A stretch of DNA of 64,000 nucleotides from Latrodectus hesperus (Eukaryota; Arthropoda; Arachnida; Araneae; Theridiidae). Shown here piece after piece: positions 39,446 to 57,870 of the stretch. The translations under genes were made by a program, and so were the position numbers. The notes beneath the pieces are model-generated. The model worked only from the letters and a program-made list of their open reading frames with translations, made no database searches and was not told the origin of the DNA. The stretch spans positions 24,106,707 to 24,170,706 of the forward strand of contig CM075857.1 of NCBI GenBank assembly GCA_037975125.1, written 5' to 3'. Every line of letters begins with the position of its first letter. Within the stretch, counting starts at the first letter, position 1.

Positions 39446-40266
39446 CTTCTTCTTCTTCTTGAAATTGAGTTTGTATGTCATTGGGCACCTCTGCTTTTAT
39501 CAGCATTTTGTACCATTAACTCCAAACCCAATGTTTCCTAGTTCCAGTTGCTCGGGTCACCCACTTTACTAATAAGTCCAATAACCCTTTAATGGAGTCT
39601 AGGTGTAACTCTCTAGTATGGATGAAGCCTAAAGAAGTTAATTTAGGGAGGGCAAGAGCCTCACATTTGTAAATGACATGCTCTGCCGTTTCCTCTTGCA
39701 TATGACATTTCCAGCAGACAAGGTCTTGCTGAAACAGTCCCATCTGGTCAGAAAGTCAGTTATGCTAGGGATAGCTTCCTGACTTTCACCAGAAGAAGAT
39801 GGTTTGGAGGTCATTTCTACCTCAAGTGAAGGATTCATTGCTGCCCCTTTACAAGATTGCCTCTGAGTTCCCTTGTCTTTTTCAGCAAGGTCTACTTTAG
39901 AGGCTTCACCTGCAAATGCAGAAAGGTTTGTTACTTCTTGTGTCGTTTCAGCCACAAGATAACAATTAAAAAGCTCAGTTAATATAAGTCCACCCAGCAT
40001 TGCCTGAGATACTGGGCAAGGCAAATTACTCTAGAAGTTCGCCAAGCAACTAGAGGCTCCGTTAAGACACCAATACCGCGGTGCCAATTAGCCCTAGGCA
40101 CGGATTGCATAACACCAGGGTTTACGGGAGTTGGTTCGCGGCCTCTGATTCTATATTCAAGGCTATCCTGTCATTCCTACAGGACATTCGGCTATCCACC
40201 ACTTGCCGACGCGCCTGGTGGCTGTGCTCAAGCCCCAAGAAGGTACACGTACCTCCTGGTTCCAGG
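39446..40266 (-). mobile_element. non-LTR retroposon, internally deleted, with TSD
   Basis: Flanked by gtgctatgatat at 39434-39445 and 40267-40278. On the minus strand the 3' end is a (GAA)n tail (39446-39460). Before it, a frame reads CWKCHMQEETAEHVIYKCEA then LPKLTSLGFIHTREL and KHWVWS-stop, the Cys/His C-terminus of non-LTR ORF2 proteins. The 5' half (40020-40266) is GC-richer leader-like sequence. RT and endonuclease are absent, so it is deleted or a SINE built on such an element. Confidence 0.72.
39516..39743 (-). pseudogene. non-LTR ORF C-terminal fragment
   Basis: 75 codons: CX2CX(8)HX4C knuckle-like CWKCHMQEETAEHVIYKC, then a C-terminal tail to a natural stop. No enzymatic domain. 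A second minus frame over 39638-40024 overlaps it and may be the upstream part after a frameshift. Confidence 0.6.
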
Positions 40267-41604
40267 GTGCTATGATATGATAGTTCACCTAATCAATTCA
40301 TAGCACTGAGTGAAATTGTTTAAAATGGTATTATTTATATTTGAATGAAGTGCTTTTTAATGATATACACGCATACATGACTCACTGCAAAAAGTGCTTA
40401 TATTTTTACATAAATACACTTCATATTGAAATAGAAAATAATCAAAATTGACGATAGTTGAGTAAAAGTAACTTAATTTTAATCTCTATGTAATTCTTCT
40501 CCTCTTCGCATTAGAAACATAGATTGATGCAGATGAACTATTTTCTTAAAATAAAAGATAAAAATCGGATATATGATTAATTTAACCATATTACTATCAC
40601 AATTGCAAAGATTGTAAATGAAATTATTCAAAATATATTACAATACTGCATATGTTAATTTGTCAACAAGAAAGTAAAAAAAAATAAATGTTTATTCCAT
40701 ACCTAATTATAAATTGCATATTTACACAGAAGAAACAAATAACAAAATTTTACACACATTTATGTTTTATATAAATATATACGTAAAACTAAAACTTTAT
40801 TAATTCATTAAATATAATTTTAGAAAAGAAGGCTAAATAATAATTATTAAATAAATCTAAGTAGAAGATTTAAAAATTTTTTGAATTTATTGGTATTTAC
40901 CTTATAAATTAATATTTTGAAATAACAAAATAATATTTTAAGAGTTAAATGTCCAATTTTTAAAAGTTTTCTTTAAAAAGAAAAGGTACATTACATTTGG
41001 AACTTAAATTTATAAGTTATTTCATATAAATATTAAAAATCTAACAACCGGATTTGTTCTGAAAAATATAAGGCTAAAGTCAAATTATTCTCCTAATAAT
41101 TACCAAGTAAAATAAGTACAAACACTTTGTATATTATCTTTCTTGTTTAAAGTGAAAATATCAATATTTCAAACTTTCCTTAATTGCATGAGTTTAAATA
41201 TTCAATGATATATTTTTGTGCACAAATTATTGAATTTTTTTGAAATTATCACACAAAAACACATGTTCATTTTCACACCAATAAATAAACTGAGAATTGA
41301 TTACTGTGAAAGGATACTAAATTAATAAGAAACTTATTCATAAATTTACTCTTTATTCTACTTATATAAAAACTGTTCTTTAAAAATCATTTCTATGCGT
41401 TAATTTTCAGAAAACATACAAACACATAAAACTAAATTTATTGAAAAGCATGAAAATTCAATTTTCTATACGTTGAAATGTGCCTGATTATATAGAAGAA
41501 TCATCCTTCAAACTTAAATGACACAATTATCTAATTATGTTGAATTAATGCAGCCTTTTTAATGATAATTAATTTACGATGATCAATCGAATGCGTTCAT
41601 TTAC

Positions 41605-41757
41605 CTCTTGCAGATGATCCGATTGCTCACTGAATCGTTCGCTTATCTCTTCCAGTCTCGGGTGGTCTCCAGTTATTGAAGCATGCTTCAGACGATTCAA
41701 TAACGTCGATTTGTCCATGTATTTCAGGAGATCTTCTGCTTGCTCCAATGCTGTCGT
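41605..41757 (-). CDS. CTNNAL1: alpha-catulin exon d (51 codons)
   Basis: Acceptor TAGTTGCAG, then TTALEQAEDLLKYMDKSTLL, ending SDHLQE at GAG|GTAAAT. Length 153, phase 0-0. TALEQAEDLLKY corresponds to vertebrate catulin TATQLAADLLKY, and the SEQ motif near the end is also shared. A helical, charged segment of the vinculin-like rod. An open frame continues past the donor into the intron but lacks support. Confidence 0.9.
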
Positions 41758-43021
41758 CTGCAACTATTCATTGAGAGAGTTCAATGAGCAAATAACTCAA
41801 AATAAGTAAATAACATTATTATATTGATGAATGAATAACATGAAAAATTCAATAAGATAAGTAACACGAAATAAGTAAATAACATAATAATATTAATGAA
41901 TAAATAACACGAAAAAGTTAAGAATCCAATTTTATGTTATTAATATTTTTCTTAGTTTAAATATTATTATACACATTTTTCAATTAAAGTAAATTAGCAA
42001 AAATGATCATCAAAAAATAAAATATGAAAATGACACTATAATTATTATTATATGAATCATAAAGTATAACGGATTCAAACCATCAGCATGTGCAATGTAT
42101 AAAAATGGAAATAAGAAAGAAACAGGCATAGGTGAAGTGGTTTTCAAGATGAGAAAATGTTTCTTATCAGAATAAATAAATTATCATTGCATTAACATGT
42201 ATTTAAATAAAGGAAAATAATAGGCTTTTTTTTAAATATAATTTATGATGAATAAATTATATTTGCACTAAAGTATTATTTTGTTTTAAAAAAAATATCT
42301 TGAGTTTATTAATTATATCATTTTATTTTATCGTAGGAATATTTAATTAGTAAAAATAAAAAGATATCATATTTCACATTATGTATATTTAATATATTTA
42401 ATAAGCAAATTATAAAGACTTTAAAGTTAAATCTTTGGCTTTAACTTGAAATAAATTTTACGTTTAACAACACAAGTTCTGTTGTTTGGATCAGTATTTT
42501 ATAAATAATTATTTTAATAAAATAGTCTATGTAATTAATTAACATTATATTTTTAAACTTACTCTAAAATACGCATTGATATATTGTGGCACGCATTGAT
42601 ATATGTGTGGCAATTTCACATTTATATTTTTATGCTTCTAAATATGACGTTACACTTTCAAATTTTTCAAACGTGTAACTCTAACAATTTAGAATTTTAT
42701 TTATTAATTTTTTAAATGAAAATTTACGGAATGAGAAATTTAAATAACAAACTTAGCAATTAATAAATGACTCCATTATGAAATCATATAATATAATATA
42801 AGTTAAAATACCAATCATGTCTTCTCGTTTATACATGTATTCTATTTTGATACTGCATAAGAATTTAATAATGAATGATACCCGATAATATGATATGAAC
42901 AGCATTATGTTTAAAATAATAATAGCTTAATATCTTTCTATAAATTACAGATATATTTCATTCCAAACAGAGATTCTTTTATGATTCACTGAGAAAATGA
43001 ATAACTAAATACACGTAAACA

Positions 43022-47591
<4,570 letters not shown>

Positions 47592-50500
47592 ACCCTGGTT
47601 GCTACCACGTAGTTTACTTAAATATTATAAGAGAAAATTATTTTTTCCATAATTTGTATCTTTTAAATTTATGTATTTATATGAAACTTATGAATTTTTA
47701 AATAGAAAATTTGCTTTGATATTTAATGAGAAAAAGTTTAGTAGTACTATTTTGACTATTTTTCAAATTATAAAATATAAGATCTTTCATTGATGCAAAA
47801 ATTAATTATCTTACACAATTAATTTAATTTTTATAGTTTATGTATTTTTTATAATCTTTTTCAAAAATAATTAATAAAAACATGCAATTTCCTGTAATCA
47901 TTTTGATCCAGGATTGGTATACATCCACATTAAAATAAAACTATATAAACATGCCTTATGCAATTTTAATAGATAATGCAATATCTGAGTACACTGAAAG
48001 CTATTTGAATAGGGAAGATATTTGTAACAGAAAATATGAATAACATCTGAAGAGAAAACAGGAATAACATCTGTTACAGAAAACATGAATAACATGCATA
48101 ACATGAATAACATCTGAAGAGAAAACATGAATTACGTACAGAACAGCAATAACATCTGAAGAGGAAACATGAATAACATGTACACAATTGTGACATGCAT
48201 GGTAAATGGTATTATTTCTGCAACATTTGCTAACAATTTAAGGTAATTCTTTTGTAAAATGTGGAAATAAAATATGATATACAAATATATATTATTTATA
48301 TGAATTAAATTTGTAAAAAATTTACTTGAATATCTAATTTTTTGAAATATAGATGGAATCACGAAATATTCATCAAAATAACTAAAAAAGGTTTTTGTGT
48401 GTGGACTATATAAATAGTTTAAATTTCTTAGAAACATAAAAGTTTCTTAATCTAAAATTGATTATTTTTATGAATTATAGCATGTTTCATTACAGCAGTA
48501 TATGTTTATGTACTTATATATGTATATATATATGCACATATATGATTGATAGTTAATAAAACTCTAGTTTTATGGTATTTATATTTTTATTACCTATGAT
48601 CATAAAGCAAATAAATATTGTTTGCTTGTTATAGCCAAATATATATTAACGTCAATTAAGGAAAGGGAATACTATCCTTTAAATACTGGAAAAGTGGAAA
48701 TACAATTAAAAATTTGTTACGAAGCTTTGGAATTTTATATCTATATTTTTAGTATACATCTTCCTCAGTTTTATTGTTTAAGGACTTTAAATCTTTCGCT
48801 GGAAGAAAGATAAATAGTGTTTGTCGAAGCACATCAACAACTTCTCTCTGAACTATCTTCTTTCGCAACACAGGGATACTATGCAAACACTTTTATTTCT
48901 GAAAGAATTACGCTAGCTGGATGGCTTGAAAAATGCTCTTCGTCGCAAAGTTTCATCAACGCGACACTGAATATGGTCTAGCATTTTAAGCAGCGCACTT
49001 TGCAATATCTCGCAAGAAAAATGTGGCTAACCACTCTATAAAATGTTAGCAGAAATCTTTCGAATACTTTATTCCTTATTTTCAGCAAAATACTAAGATA
49101 ATGGGGGAAGAGATTTTTAATCTCATGGATTTTAGTACTTTTTACTTCAAATACACTATATTATTCAAAATGAGATTCCGCTAACAATGAAACTCAGAAA
49201 TAGTTTTGTGTAAGTTAAGGAAGAATTCAGTTTTAAAAGAAAAAAAGGATTTTACTCTCACATGTTACTTAAAATAAATAATAACTAGAAAATTTTTAGT
49301 GGGAACTCTTAGAATTGAATATTCTAAGACTTTCCCCTGAAACATTTTCCCGCAGAATAATTATGACTTGATAATTCTCTACTCCACTTAGTTTATGAGA
49401 ACACAAACAAAATGAATTTTAAAATATTTTCAGAAAGATTATTAGAATAGAAGATATTTAAAATATAGCACAATCACAAAAAATTTAATTCAAAATATAA
49501 TTTCTGTATTTAGATAAACATTACTGTTAGGAAAACATTTCTAAACTCAAATGCTTAATACTCTGAGATTAGAAGTGCAGATTATTTTTTATCAAGTAAA
49601 GGTATTACATGAATGAAATATAATTTTTTCTTAACTTATATAAGCACTTTAAGACAAATAATGGATTTAAAAGTAAGCAAATTTTTTTACATGTATGTAT
49701 TATTTTATGAAGTTTAATATAATGCTGACCATAAGAACTCACAAGTTTCCGGATTTGAGAGAGTTATTTTTCTCGATAAAGTAACCATTGATCAAATAAG
49801 ATGATTGACATTTGTTATGGCTGCATATTTCTACCAAGAAAAAGTTTAAGCATGGTAAATCTTCAAGTAATAATTCAAATGTTGTTCAGGTTCTGAAATA
49901 AACCCTTAAGTTCTTTCTTTCCATTCTGACACATACTACTTCAATACATTGGTTCATGCAGAGTGTTTTAAAATAATAATGTCCTCTCAATCCGATTGTC
50001 TTCGGCTATAGAATCATCAGGATTCTCAATATGAGAGCCATATTTATCTTCATAAAGTAACCATATAATCCCTAATTCAATATATTCCCTGAAATTATTT
50101 CTATTTCTGCAGTGATTCCATTATTGACAAATATTACGAGTAATTCCACTTTCTATACGCGTTAAATTTGATATCACTCTCTCCATGATTATATTATTAT
50201 ATGATAATTTTTGTTTAAAAAATATGGTAAGATTTTTACATTATTTTTATGATTTTATTACTAATATGTTTTTTTTTATCAGGAATGTTTTCTTTGCCAG
50301 ACATTATTTAAAACTATAGTGATGATAATTAACATTTGTTAAAGCGATGGTGGACCATGAATTAAATAAAAATACATATTCGATTTTAGTACAATAATGA
50401 ACTCCACTGTGAGTCATACTTTTTAAATCATTTATTAATTTGCGTCATAAAGTCGGTCTTATCTTCAGATTTCACCAAGTTCCAGGATTATCCCAAGTTA

Positions 50501-51339
50501 TTTCAGCCTCATCTCCTATTAAATCTGATACTTCTTTTCTAATTGGTCATTAGTTTGGGGATTTCTTTAGCAAGTTTTGGAAATATAGCGTTGATTTTAT
50601 TTAATATATTCTTCCAATACTTTACCAAAGATAATCATTAATTTCATAATAAATTCTTTAATTAAAAAATCTTCATTAACATTTTTTGCATTTATCCTAT
50701 GTTTGCTTGTAGAAAAGAAACTCTTTAAATAATTTCCTGTTAAACACTAGAACAATAAAAAAATTATATATGTTTTAAATTTTCAGAAAAATTTGCCAGT
50801 AATATAAGTAATATTCACTTAACTGATTCACGCACTTAATTTCAGATTAGTAGTACATATAATAAAGAACAAATAAATGTCAAACATAAAGAAGTATTTC
50901 TATTGGTCATGATTTTAATAGTGGAATATAAATGTAGAAGTGATTATAAAAAAATAAAACTGAATTTTTTAAATGAAAATAATTCAATTGTTTATATTTT
51001 ATTATTTTAATCGCTTCTTTCACTTTTCTAATATCCTTTTCAATTTCAGCGAGTTTTGAAGTTTAACAGCTGGAAATGAAGGAATGTTGCTTACTGATGC
51101 ATACAATAAATGATGCATCAGAAAATAAAATATTATGACGGAAACCATTAATTCATACATTTTATTTCGAACATTTGGCGGAGCACAATGCGTAATGCAC
51201 CGTACGCCTCGGAACTAGGCCATATATAAAGAATGACACAAAACTGGCATAATTCTTACGGAGACTTTTATGGACGCGTATTGATTCGGTTTTTATGACC
51301 AGGGCATACTGCGTGTCATAAAAATTTATTCATGCTTAC

Positions 51340-51426
51340 TTGCAACTTTAAGTCTTTGGCCGCTCTGAGAGTCTCGTGGACCGCCGCTTCCATCTCTTCG
51401 CTTGGAGATATTTGGCCTATCTGCTC
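51340..51426 (-). CDS. CTNNAL1: alpha-catulin exon c (29 codons)
   Basis: Small exon found from splice signals and frame: GTTTTAG acceptor, EQIGQISPSEEMEAAVHETL followed by RAAKDLKLQ, donor CAA|GTAAGC. Length 87, phase 0-0. It fills the gap between the exon ending VGVQL and the one starting TTALEQ, matching the vertebrate stretch between WIQAQS and ELHSTA in position and helical, acidic character. Sequence conservation alone is modest; the call rests on contiguity, frame and canonical GT-AG sites. Confidence 0.85.
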
Positions 51427-52846
51427 CTAAAACAAATTATATAAACCTATAAATAAACTAAATGAGTTAGATCTTTTCCTGCAAACACTTAAAATGAGCA
51501 CGAGAGTAATTATTAACAAAGTATTCAATGATTTTTCTTCCATAATTTTTAAACGTTAAACAGTTCATTTTCGATAACGTGTATCAATTTTAATTTGTGA
51601 ATCAAGTACTCAGAACTTGCCAGTTTCTAAAACAGTTTTATCTTTGTATTGTGTGTCAAATAGAAATTGTGTTGCAGGAATTATGAAAAACGAAACAAGA
51701 AGTTGAAATTTCAAACCAGAAATGGTAAAGAGAGAAATGGTATTTTTTTACTATTTTTTAATTCCTTCGCTTTTTTTATAATCTGCTGATGATAAATAAT
51801 TATTTCTGTTTAAATGTGTTTTAATTGCTAACAACTATACTTTTATAAATTAGTTAAAGGAATTATATTCCATTTTGGTGCAGAATTGAAGTTACTTGTT
51901 TAGTTTAATTATTAAATTATGGCTTCAAGATTTTAAAGTTCATTAAAAATGAATAAACAACTTAAATTTTAGCATTATTTTTATTGCAGGGGAAATTATG
52001 ATTACTGATTTTTGCTAAGCTAATAACATCTAGTCTATTATACAGTAATCCCCCCTATAACACGTTACTCTCATAATACGTTTTCATATTACGCAATTGA
52101 ATGGCCCTCGTATAATACTTGTTTTCCCCCTATAACGCATAGATTCCCCACGTTATATTCTTGTACTGTGAAATTTCTTATGATTTGTACAGTTTACAAT
52201 CAATTTCGTCTACGTTTGCACATTGTGTCAATTGTTTTCTTATAAAATTAAGTTAAATTACATTAAATTATTGATCTTTTTGAATATTCTGCTAAAAAAA
52301 GATGTCGGTGGAACATTATTTCAGATTGCTCTTACAGCAAATAAACATATTATAAAATTGTTTTTGGAATTATTTTCAATTAACTGTTTTTTAGTTGCAT
52401 TTGCATACATACACATTTTTATTTTAGTTACATTTATATAAGTATTTCATTTAAAATGTGTGTGTGTTATTATAGTTTTATTTTAATAAAACGCAAACAT
52501 TTCGTTCGTAACATAGTTTTTCCTTAATATTCATCTAAATTCCTCTTTAAAGGGAAAAGTTAAACCCTAATCATCTGTACATAAAGCGTTATGCGAAGTC
52601 ATACGAGCGCGTTTTACGAAAAAGCTCGTACATTTCGTTTTCCTAAAATGTGAAAATAATATACCATGATATGGGGGGTAATTGCTGTATACTGCAACCA
52701 ATTAGAGAACATTATCAAGAAAATTTTAAAATGATAGGAGATAATATTCCCTACAGCGACCTTCTTTTGACCTTCAGAATTAATTATAAGTTGAGGGCTG
52801 ACATTAATTATGACCTCAGATTAATTATAACTCCGCCACGACTTAC
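51427..52846 (-). other. intron between catulin exons b and c
   Basis: 1.4 kb, largely occupied by the pogo/Tigger-like MITE. The rest is plain AT-rich sequence. Confidence 0.7.
52043..52687. mobile_element. pogo/Tigger-like MITE (645 bp)
   Basis: Left end cagtaatcccccctataaca and right end, reversed, cagcaattaccccccatatc form imperfect terminal inverted repeats starting CAG, bounded by TA on both sides. CAGT-type ends with TA targets are typical of pogo/Tigger elements of the Tc1/mariner group. No transposase inside, so it is non-autonomous. Confidence 0.72.
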
Positions 52847-53050
52847 GAGCTGTACTCCCACTCGGAGCAGCTGGTGCAGCTCCATTTTGAGTCTGTCGCA
52901 CAGCAGGATGATACGCTCCCGGTGCTCGTGGGACGTGTAGGCGGAGTCCGTGAAATCCTGACACCGCTCCACCACTGAGTCCAAGGCACTGGTCAGTAGG
53001 CCCCTGTAACCGGGGCTTACCATCGTCATCATCGTCATCTCCACGTGGTC
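52847..53050 (-). CDS. CTNNAL1: alpha-catulin exon b (68 codons)
   Basis: Acceptor TTTGAAG, then DHVEMTMMTM, ending VGVQL at CTC|GTAAGT; phase 0 on both sides. Residues 32-48 (DFTDSAYTSHEHRERI) are essentially identical to the vertebrate alpha-catulin signature DFTDSAYTSHEHRER, the strongest single piece of evidence for the gene. It belongs to the central helical-bundle region of the vinculin-like fold. A GTAAGC inside the exon (just after the Met-rich stretch) resembles a donor but using it would delete the signature, so it is probably not used. A 71-bp tandem array starts about 100 bp upstream in the intron. Confidence 0.93.
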
Positions 53051-53150
53051 CTTCAAAGAAAAAGGCAAAAACATTTTTTAATAAAATTAGTTTATATCAT
53101 GAATTAATATAACTGAATTGCTCGGTTATTAATTATCAAGATTTCGAATT

Positions 53151-53580
53151 GGCAATTAATATATCTAATCAGATACAATTCTACATTGTAAGAATAAATT
53201 TGAATTTATGTATTAGAACATTGGCAATTAATATATCTAATGAGATAAATTCTACATTGTAAGAATAAATTTGAATTTCTGTATTAGAACATTGGCAATT
53301 AATATATCTAATGAGATACAATTCTACATTGTAAGAATAAATTTGAATTTTTGTATTAGAACATTGGCAATTAATATATCTAATGAGATAAATTATACAT
53401 TGTAAGAATAAATTTGAATTTCTGTGTTAGAACATTGGCAATTAATGTATCCAATCATTTACAGCTCTATATTGTAAGAATAAATTTGAATTTCTGTGTT
53501 AGAACATTGACAATTAATATATCTAATCATTTAAAGCTCAATATTGTAAGAATAAATTTGAATTTCTGTGTTAGAAGAAT
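53151..53580. repeat. 71-72 bp tandem array, six units
   Basis: ggcaattaatatatc recurs at 53151, 53223, 53294, 53366, 53437 and (diverged) 53509. Intronic, about 100 bases upstream of the acceptor of catulin exon b. Confidence 0.93.
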
Positions 53581-54234
53581 GGAATTTTGTAAAATCTATT
53601 TCCTTTTTATGAAACTATATTTCTATCAGTCACGACAAATGAAATTGCATTTTATAAAAAAAGATTTCCATGCGACTATTTTCCTTTTATAAAAATTAAT
53701 ATCTTGTAAAAATTTAAAACAGTAATATTTTAAGCAAAAACATCTTTAAATTTATAAAAATACAGTCCAGAGATTTTCCCAACTATATCCTAAATCAGTT
53801 CTTGGGAATTTGTGGAAGTTTCAAAACCATCTAAAGTAATTTATGCATTGGAATACAATAGATCATGCAGAATATTATAGGGGTGTGTTACATCAATGAA
53901 CATTTTAAAAATAGTACAAATTGTAATACCAAAAAGCAAAACACATATCTTTTGAAAAACGTTTCAAATTTTATAACACATTCTTAGTCAAATAAATGTT
54001 TTAGGTTTTATCTTTAAAAACTTTCACATACTATAGGACATTATGAGAACATCTATGAATAAAAATCATAGTTTTTATGATTTAAATAAGAAACACTTGG
54101 TAATTCTAAACATAAACGGCGTTGATATGTTCATATTATTTTATATTCTACATGAAAAATCATTAAATTTTTCATTCAATCATTTATTTTCATTATAAAT
54201 ACACATTGATACCAAGATTTTCTCTATTCCAGAA

Positions 54235-54237
<3 letters not shown>

Positions 54238-54322
<85 letters not shown>
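54238..54322. repeat. (TA)n microsatellite, left of SINE-A fragment
   Basis: Pure TA dinucleotides. Confidence 0.97.
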
Positions 54323-54668
<346 letters not shown>

Positions 54669-57600
54669 CGATTTTTATGTATTCCACATTTTTGTTAGAT
54701 AGTAAATATGACGTTTATTCTACATTTTGTTTAACATTATAGTTAACAATGTATAAACAGTCACAGGGAAATGCATTCCCTATTTAATAACGATCAAATG
54801 AATTAAAAAATTAATTTTTAGAAATTTTGAAAAGGAAGATAATTCTCTAAAGTAAACAGGGATTAAAACTAGGTGAAAATTTAGGATTAAAAACTATAAA
54901 AGAAAATAGTACCGTAAAAAGTAACTATAAGAGTCAGTTATTTTGTATATATTTTGTGAAAAAGTGGATTTAAAAATTATAATGACAGTTAAAAAAAACG
55001 AATACAAAACGTCAAAAAATAACAAATGGTAATATTTGGTTTATTTTATTTTTTAAATAAAATTACTTGATTAAAAGTGAAAGATAAAAATCTGTCATTT
55101 TTAATCAAGTGGTAACGTAATTGGTTTGAGAAAAAATATTTGCAAGAGTTGCTGTTAAATAAGGAAATCATGAAATAAATACGTGAATTTACAGTTTTGC
55201 TGCTGCATGTATTTTTAAAAATGGTGAGTGTTAAATTTTTCTTTTATGGAATTCTGTATAAAGGAAAATATATTACACTGTCTGCACATATTAATGAAAA
55301 ATTAAATCCCATGACAAAATCTTCACTGAATTTATATGAACAGTATGACAGTTGGATTACTAATAACTTTGCAAAATTGATTACTTAGTTAAATTGTGTC
55401 TTTAATAGAATATTATAAATTTAAGATAATAATAATAAGATTAGAAAATGAGGTTAAATGTATTGGGGGAAGTTTTTTCATAAAGAAGATATACATAGTT
55501 TGATGTTTAGTATTTAATTGTTTAACTAGACGTGTATAATATAAAAAATGACAAATATATTTAGATAAATGGAGAATCTTTATATATTTCATAGAGCTGT
55601 GAGAAAGAATATACACCAAGCAATTATACAAAAAAAGAAAAATTTTGATTATATGTACTAATTTTAAAAAATTTAAAATTAAGTAAATAAATAAATAAAA
55701 AATAAAATAAATAAAATAAAATATAAATAAATAAAATAAAAAAATAAATTAATTACTAAAAAATAACTAAACAAATGAAAAAATGCACACAAAAATTTAA
55801 AACAATCAAATTAGGATATTCCAAATCAAATAAAATTTTATAGAAAGCTTTTAGGAAAAACTTACCATAAAATTGGATAATGCTATAATTAGATGATGAA
55901 TGCTATCAGATGATAGCAATTTGTTTGAATCAAAAAGCAAAATTAGTCTTAGAAACCTCCACTAGATTGCGTTCAATGCCATTATATAGAAAAGAGCTTT
56001 ATTATATTCAAATCTTAAATTGGCAAAACATATTCAGCGTACCGGCCATCAAAAAATCATATATTCAGCGGTTGAAGGCTGTGTATACCTTGCAATATTA
56101 GGCATGTGACATGATATACAAGACTTAAGATCAGATACACTGGCAATGAGATTTTGATCGATTAATTCTTTCAGATGTCTGCAGTGCTAAAAATCGCAAC
56201 GACTTAAATCTAGAGATCTGGAAGATCTAATAGTCGAAAAGTAATAGCTGAGCACTTTTTTGATGAGATTGCCAATGTGTAGGAAAGTATATTTCCAGAT
56301 GAATCCAGTTACTAAATGTGTTCCTTACTTGCAGCGTCCTAATCATGCACATCTGCAATAAATATACTCATCTTGCGCTGCGAAGAAGTTCAAAGATCTG
56401 AATCACTTGGCCGTGATGTTTCCTTCACCATCTCGTTACATTTAAAGACACTTGGAGAAAGACATTGTGTTTCAACTATTCAAATAAGGCAAATATGTTT
56501 CTTAACCACACATTCTAAATAGAAGAGAACCTTGTAAACCCACAAAATATTCCATAACAGTTGCACTTGGTGCTTACTGCGAGTAATAAACTGCAATCAT
56601 AAGATTTCTCTGAAAGTGAGACCAAATGAAAAACACAAGACTATATAGGGAAATTAGCTAGCACTTTCCTTCTGTGAATGGTAGAATCAAGTTGGTTGAA
56701 GGCCCAACAGTAAACCGAAAATTATCACTATATGTGAATAATTACAGGCTTTGCTCCTCTATCTATATGTTATCTACCGACTGAATTGTAACACGCTTAC
56801 GCTCTCTTCCTAATTGAACACAGCCAATGATCCTTTTGTTCAGATATCTTCATAATGTCTTGTACATTTTCCCTGGCGAGTAATCTACATCTCAAATGTT
56901 TTAGAAACAGAAACTTTTATTATACTTGTAGTGGCTCTCTTCTCATTTTGATAATACAAGTGATCAACATAAGGTATAGTAGATTTTATCGATAGAGCTA
57001 TATATCTTTCAATTATTTTTCAAAGATTTATAAAAAGCAAAAGTGAATAAAGTAATATTTGGGTAGTTTCATAACTAAGATCACATATCGAAACATAGAA
57101 TTCTCTTGATAACTACTCAATAAGTTTTTAAAATGCTTTTAACTATAGTTAAATAGCTCATCAGATAGCTCAGAGAAAATAAAAATAAGATTTAAGAAAT
57201 AAGTAAGACGTAGTTTATATATCTTCTTAAGAATATAATTTTAATATTTTAAACCAACTGTAACAATAGGTTGACTGTTATGGAATTTTAAATTACAAAA
57301 TATGTATCAGCTGAGTTGCACAAAATCCGTATAAACTTCAGTTCAGTTTAAACAGTTGCGTTTTGTGAGTTCTTGTTTCATTTCTAAAAATAAAGTATTT
57401 TACGATTCCAAATGTGCTTATTCCTTCTGTACTAATTTCTATGTACTAATATTAATTACATAAAATAATTGCTTTAGAAAAATTAAACAAATTTATTAAG
57501 TACAATGATTTTAATTTAACAAATTTAGTACCAAAAATATAAAATTTGTCAACTTAAACATCTGTAATAAATGCTATTACTTTTGATCAAAAATGGCCGG

Positions 57601-57697
57601 TGCTTTTATTTTAACATTTTACTCTAGAGTAAAATTAGGATAATTTTTAGTAGATGTAAACTTCATCTTCTTTGCAACTTCCCAACTTCTTCCTCCG

Positions 57698-57870
57698 TTA
57701 AAAAGAACCAAAATTTTGAATAAAGAACCAGAATTTTTAATAAAGAACCAGAATTTTTAATAAAGTACCAGAATTTTGAATAAAGAGTCAGATTTTTGAA
57801 TAAAGAGCCAGAATTCGGAATAAAGAATCAGAATTCTGAATAAAGAACCCGAGTTCAATAAAGTTCAGAA
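57698..57870. repeat. 20-bp minisatellite, about eight units
   Basis: Units of aataaagaaccagaattttt with scattered changes. Confidence 0.9.

Larger units (their letters stand above)
39261..41604 (-). other. intron between catulin exons d and e
   Basis: Contains the retroposon at 39446-40266. 40280-41604 is plain AT-rich sequence with no feature seen. Confidence 0.7.

Noticed and set aside
56160..56900. Possible old transposon or gene remnant on the minus strand
   Set aside because: Slightly less AT-rich, but translations in all frames are broken and match no family I can name.
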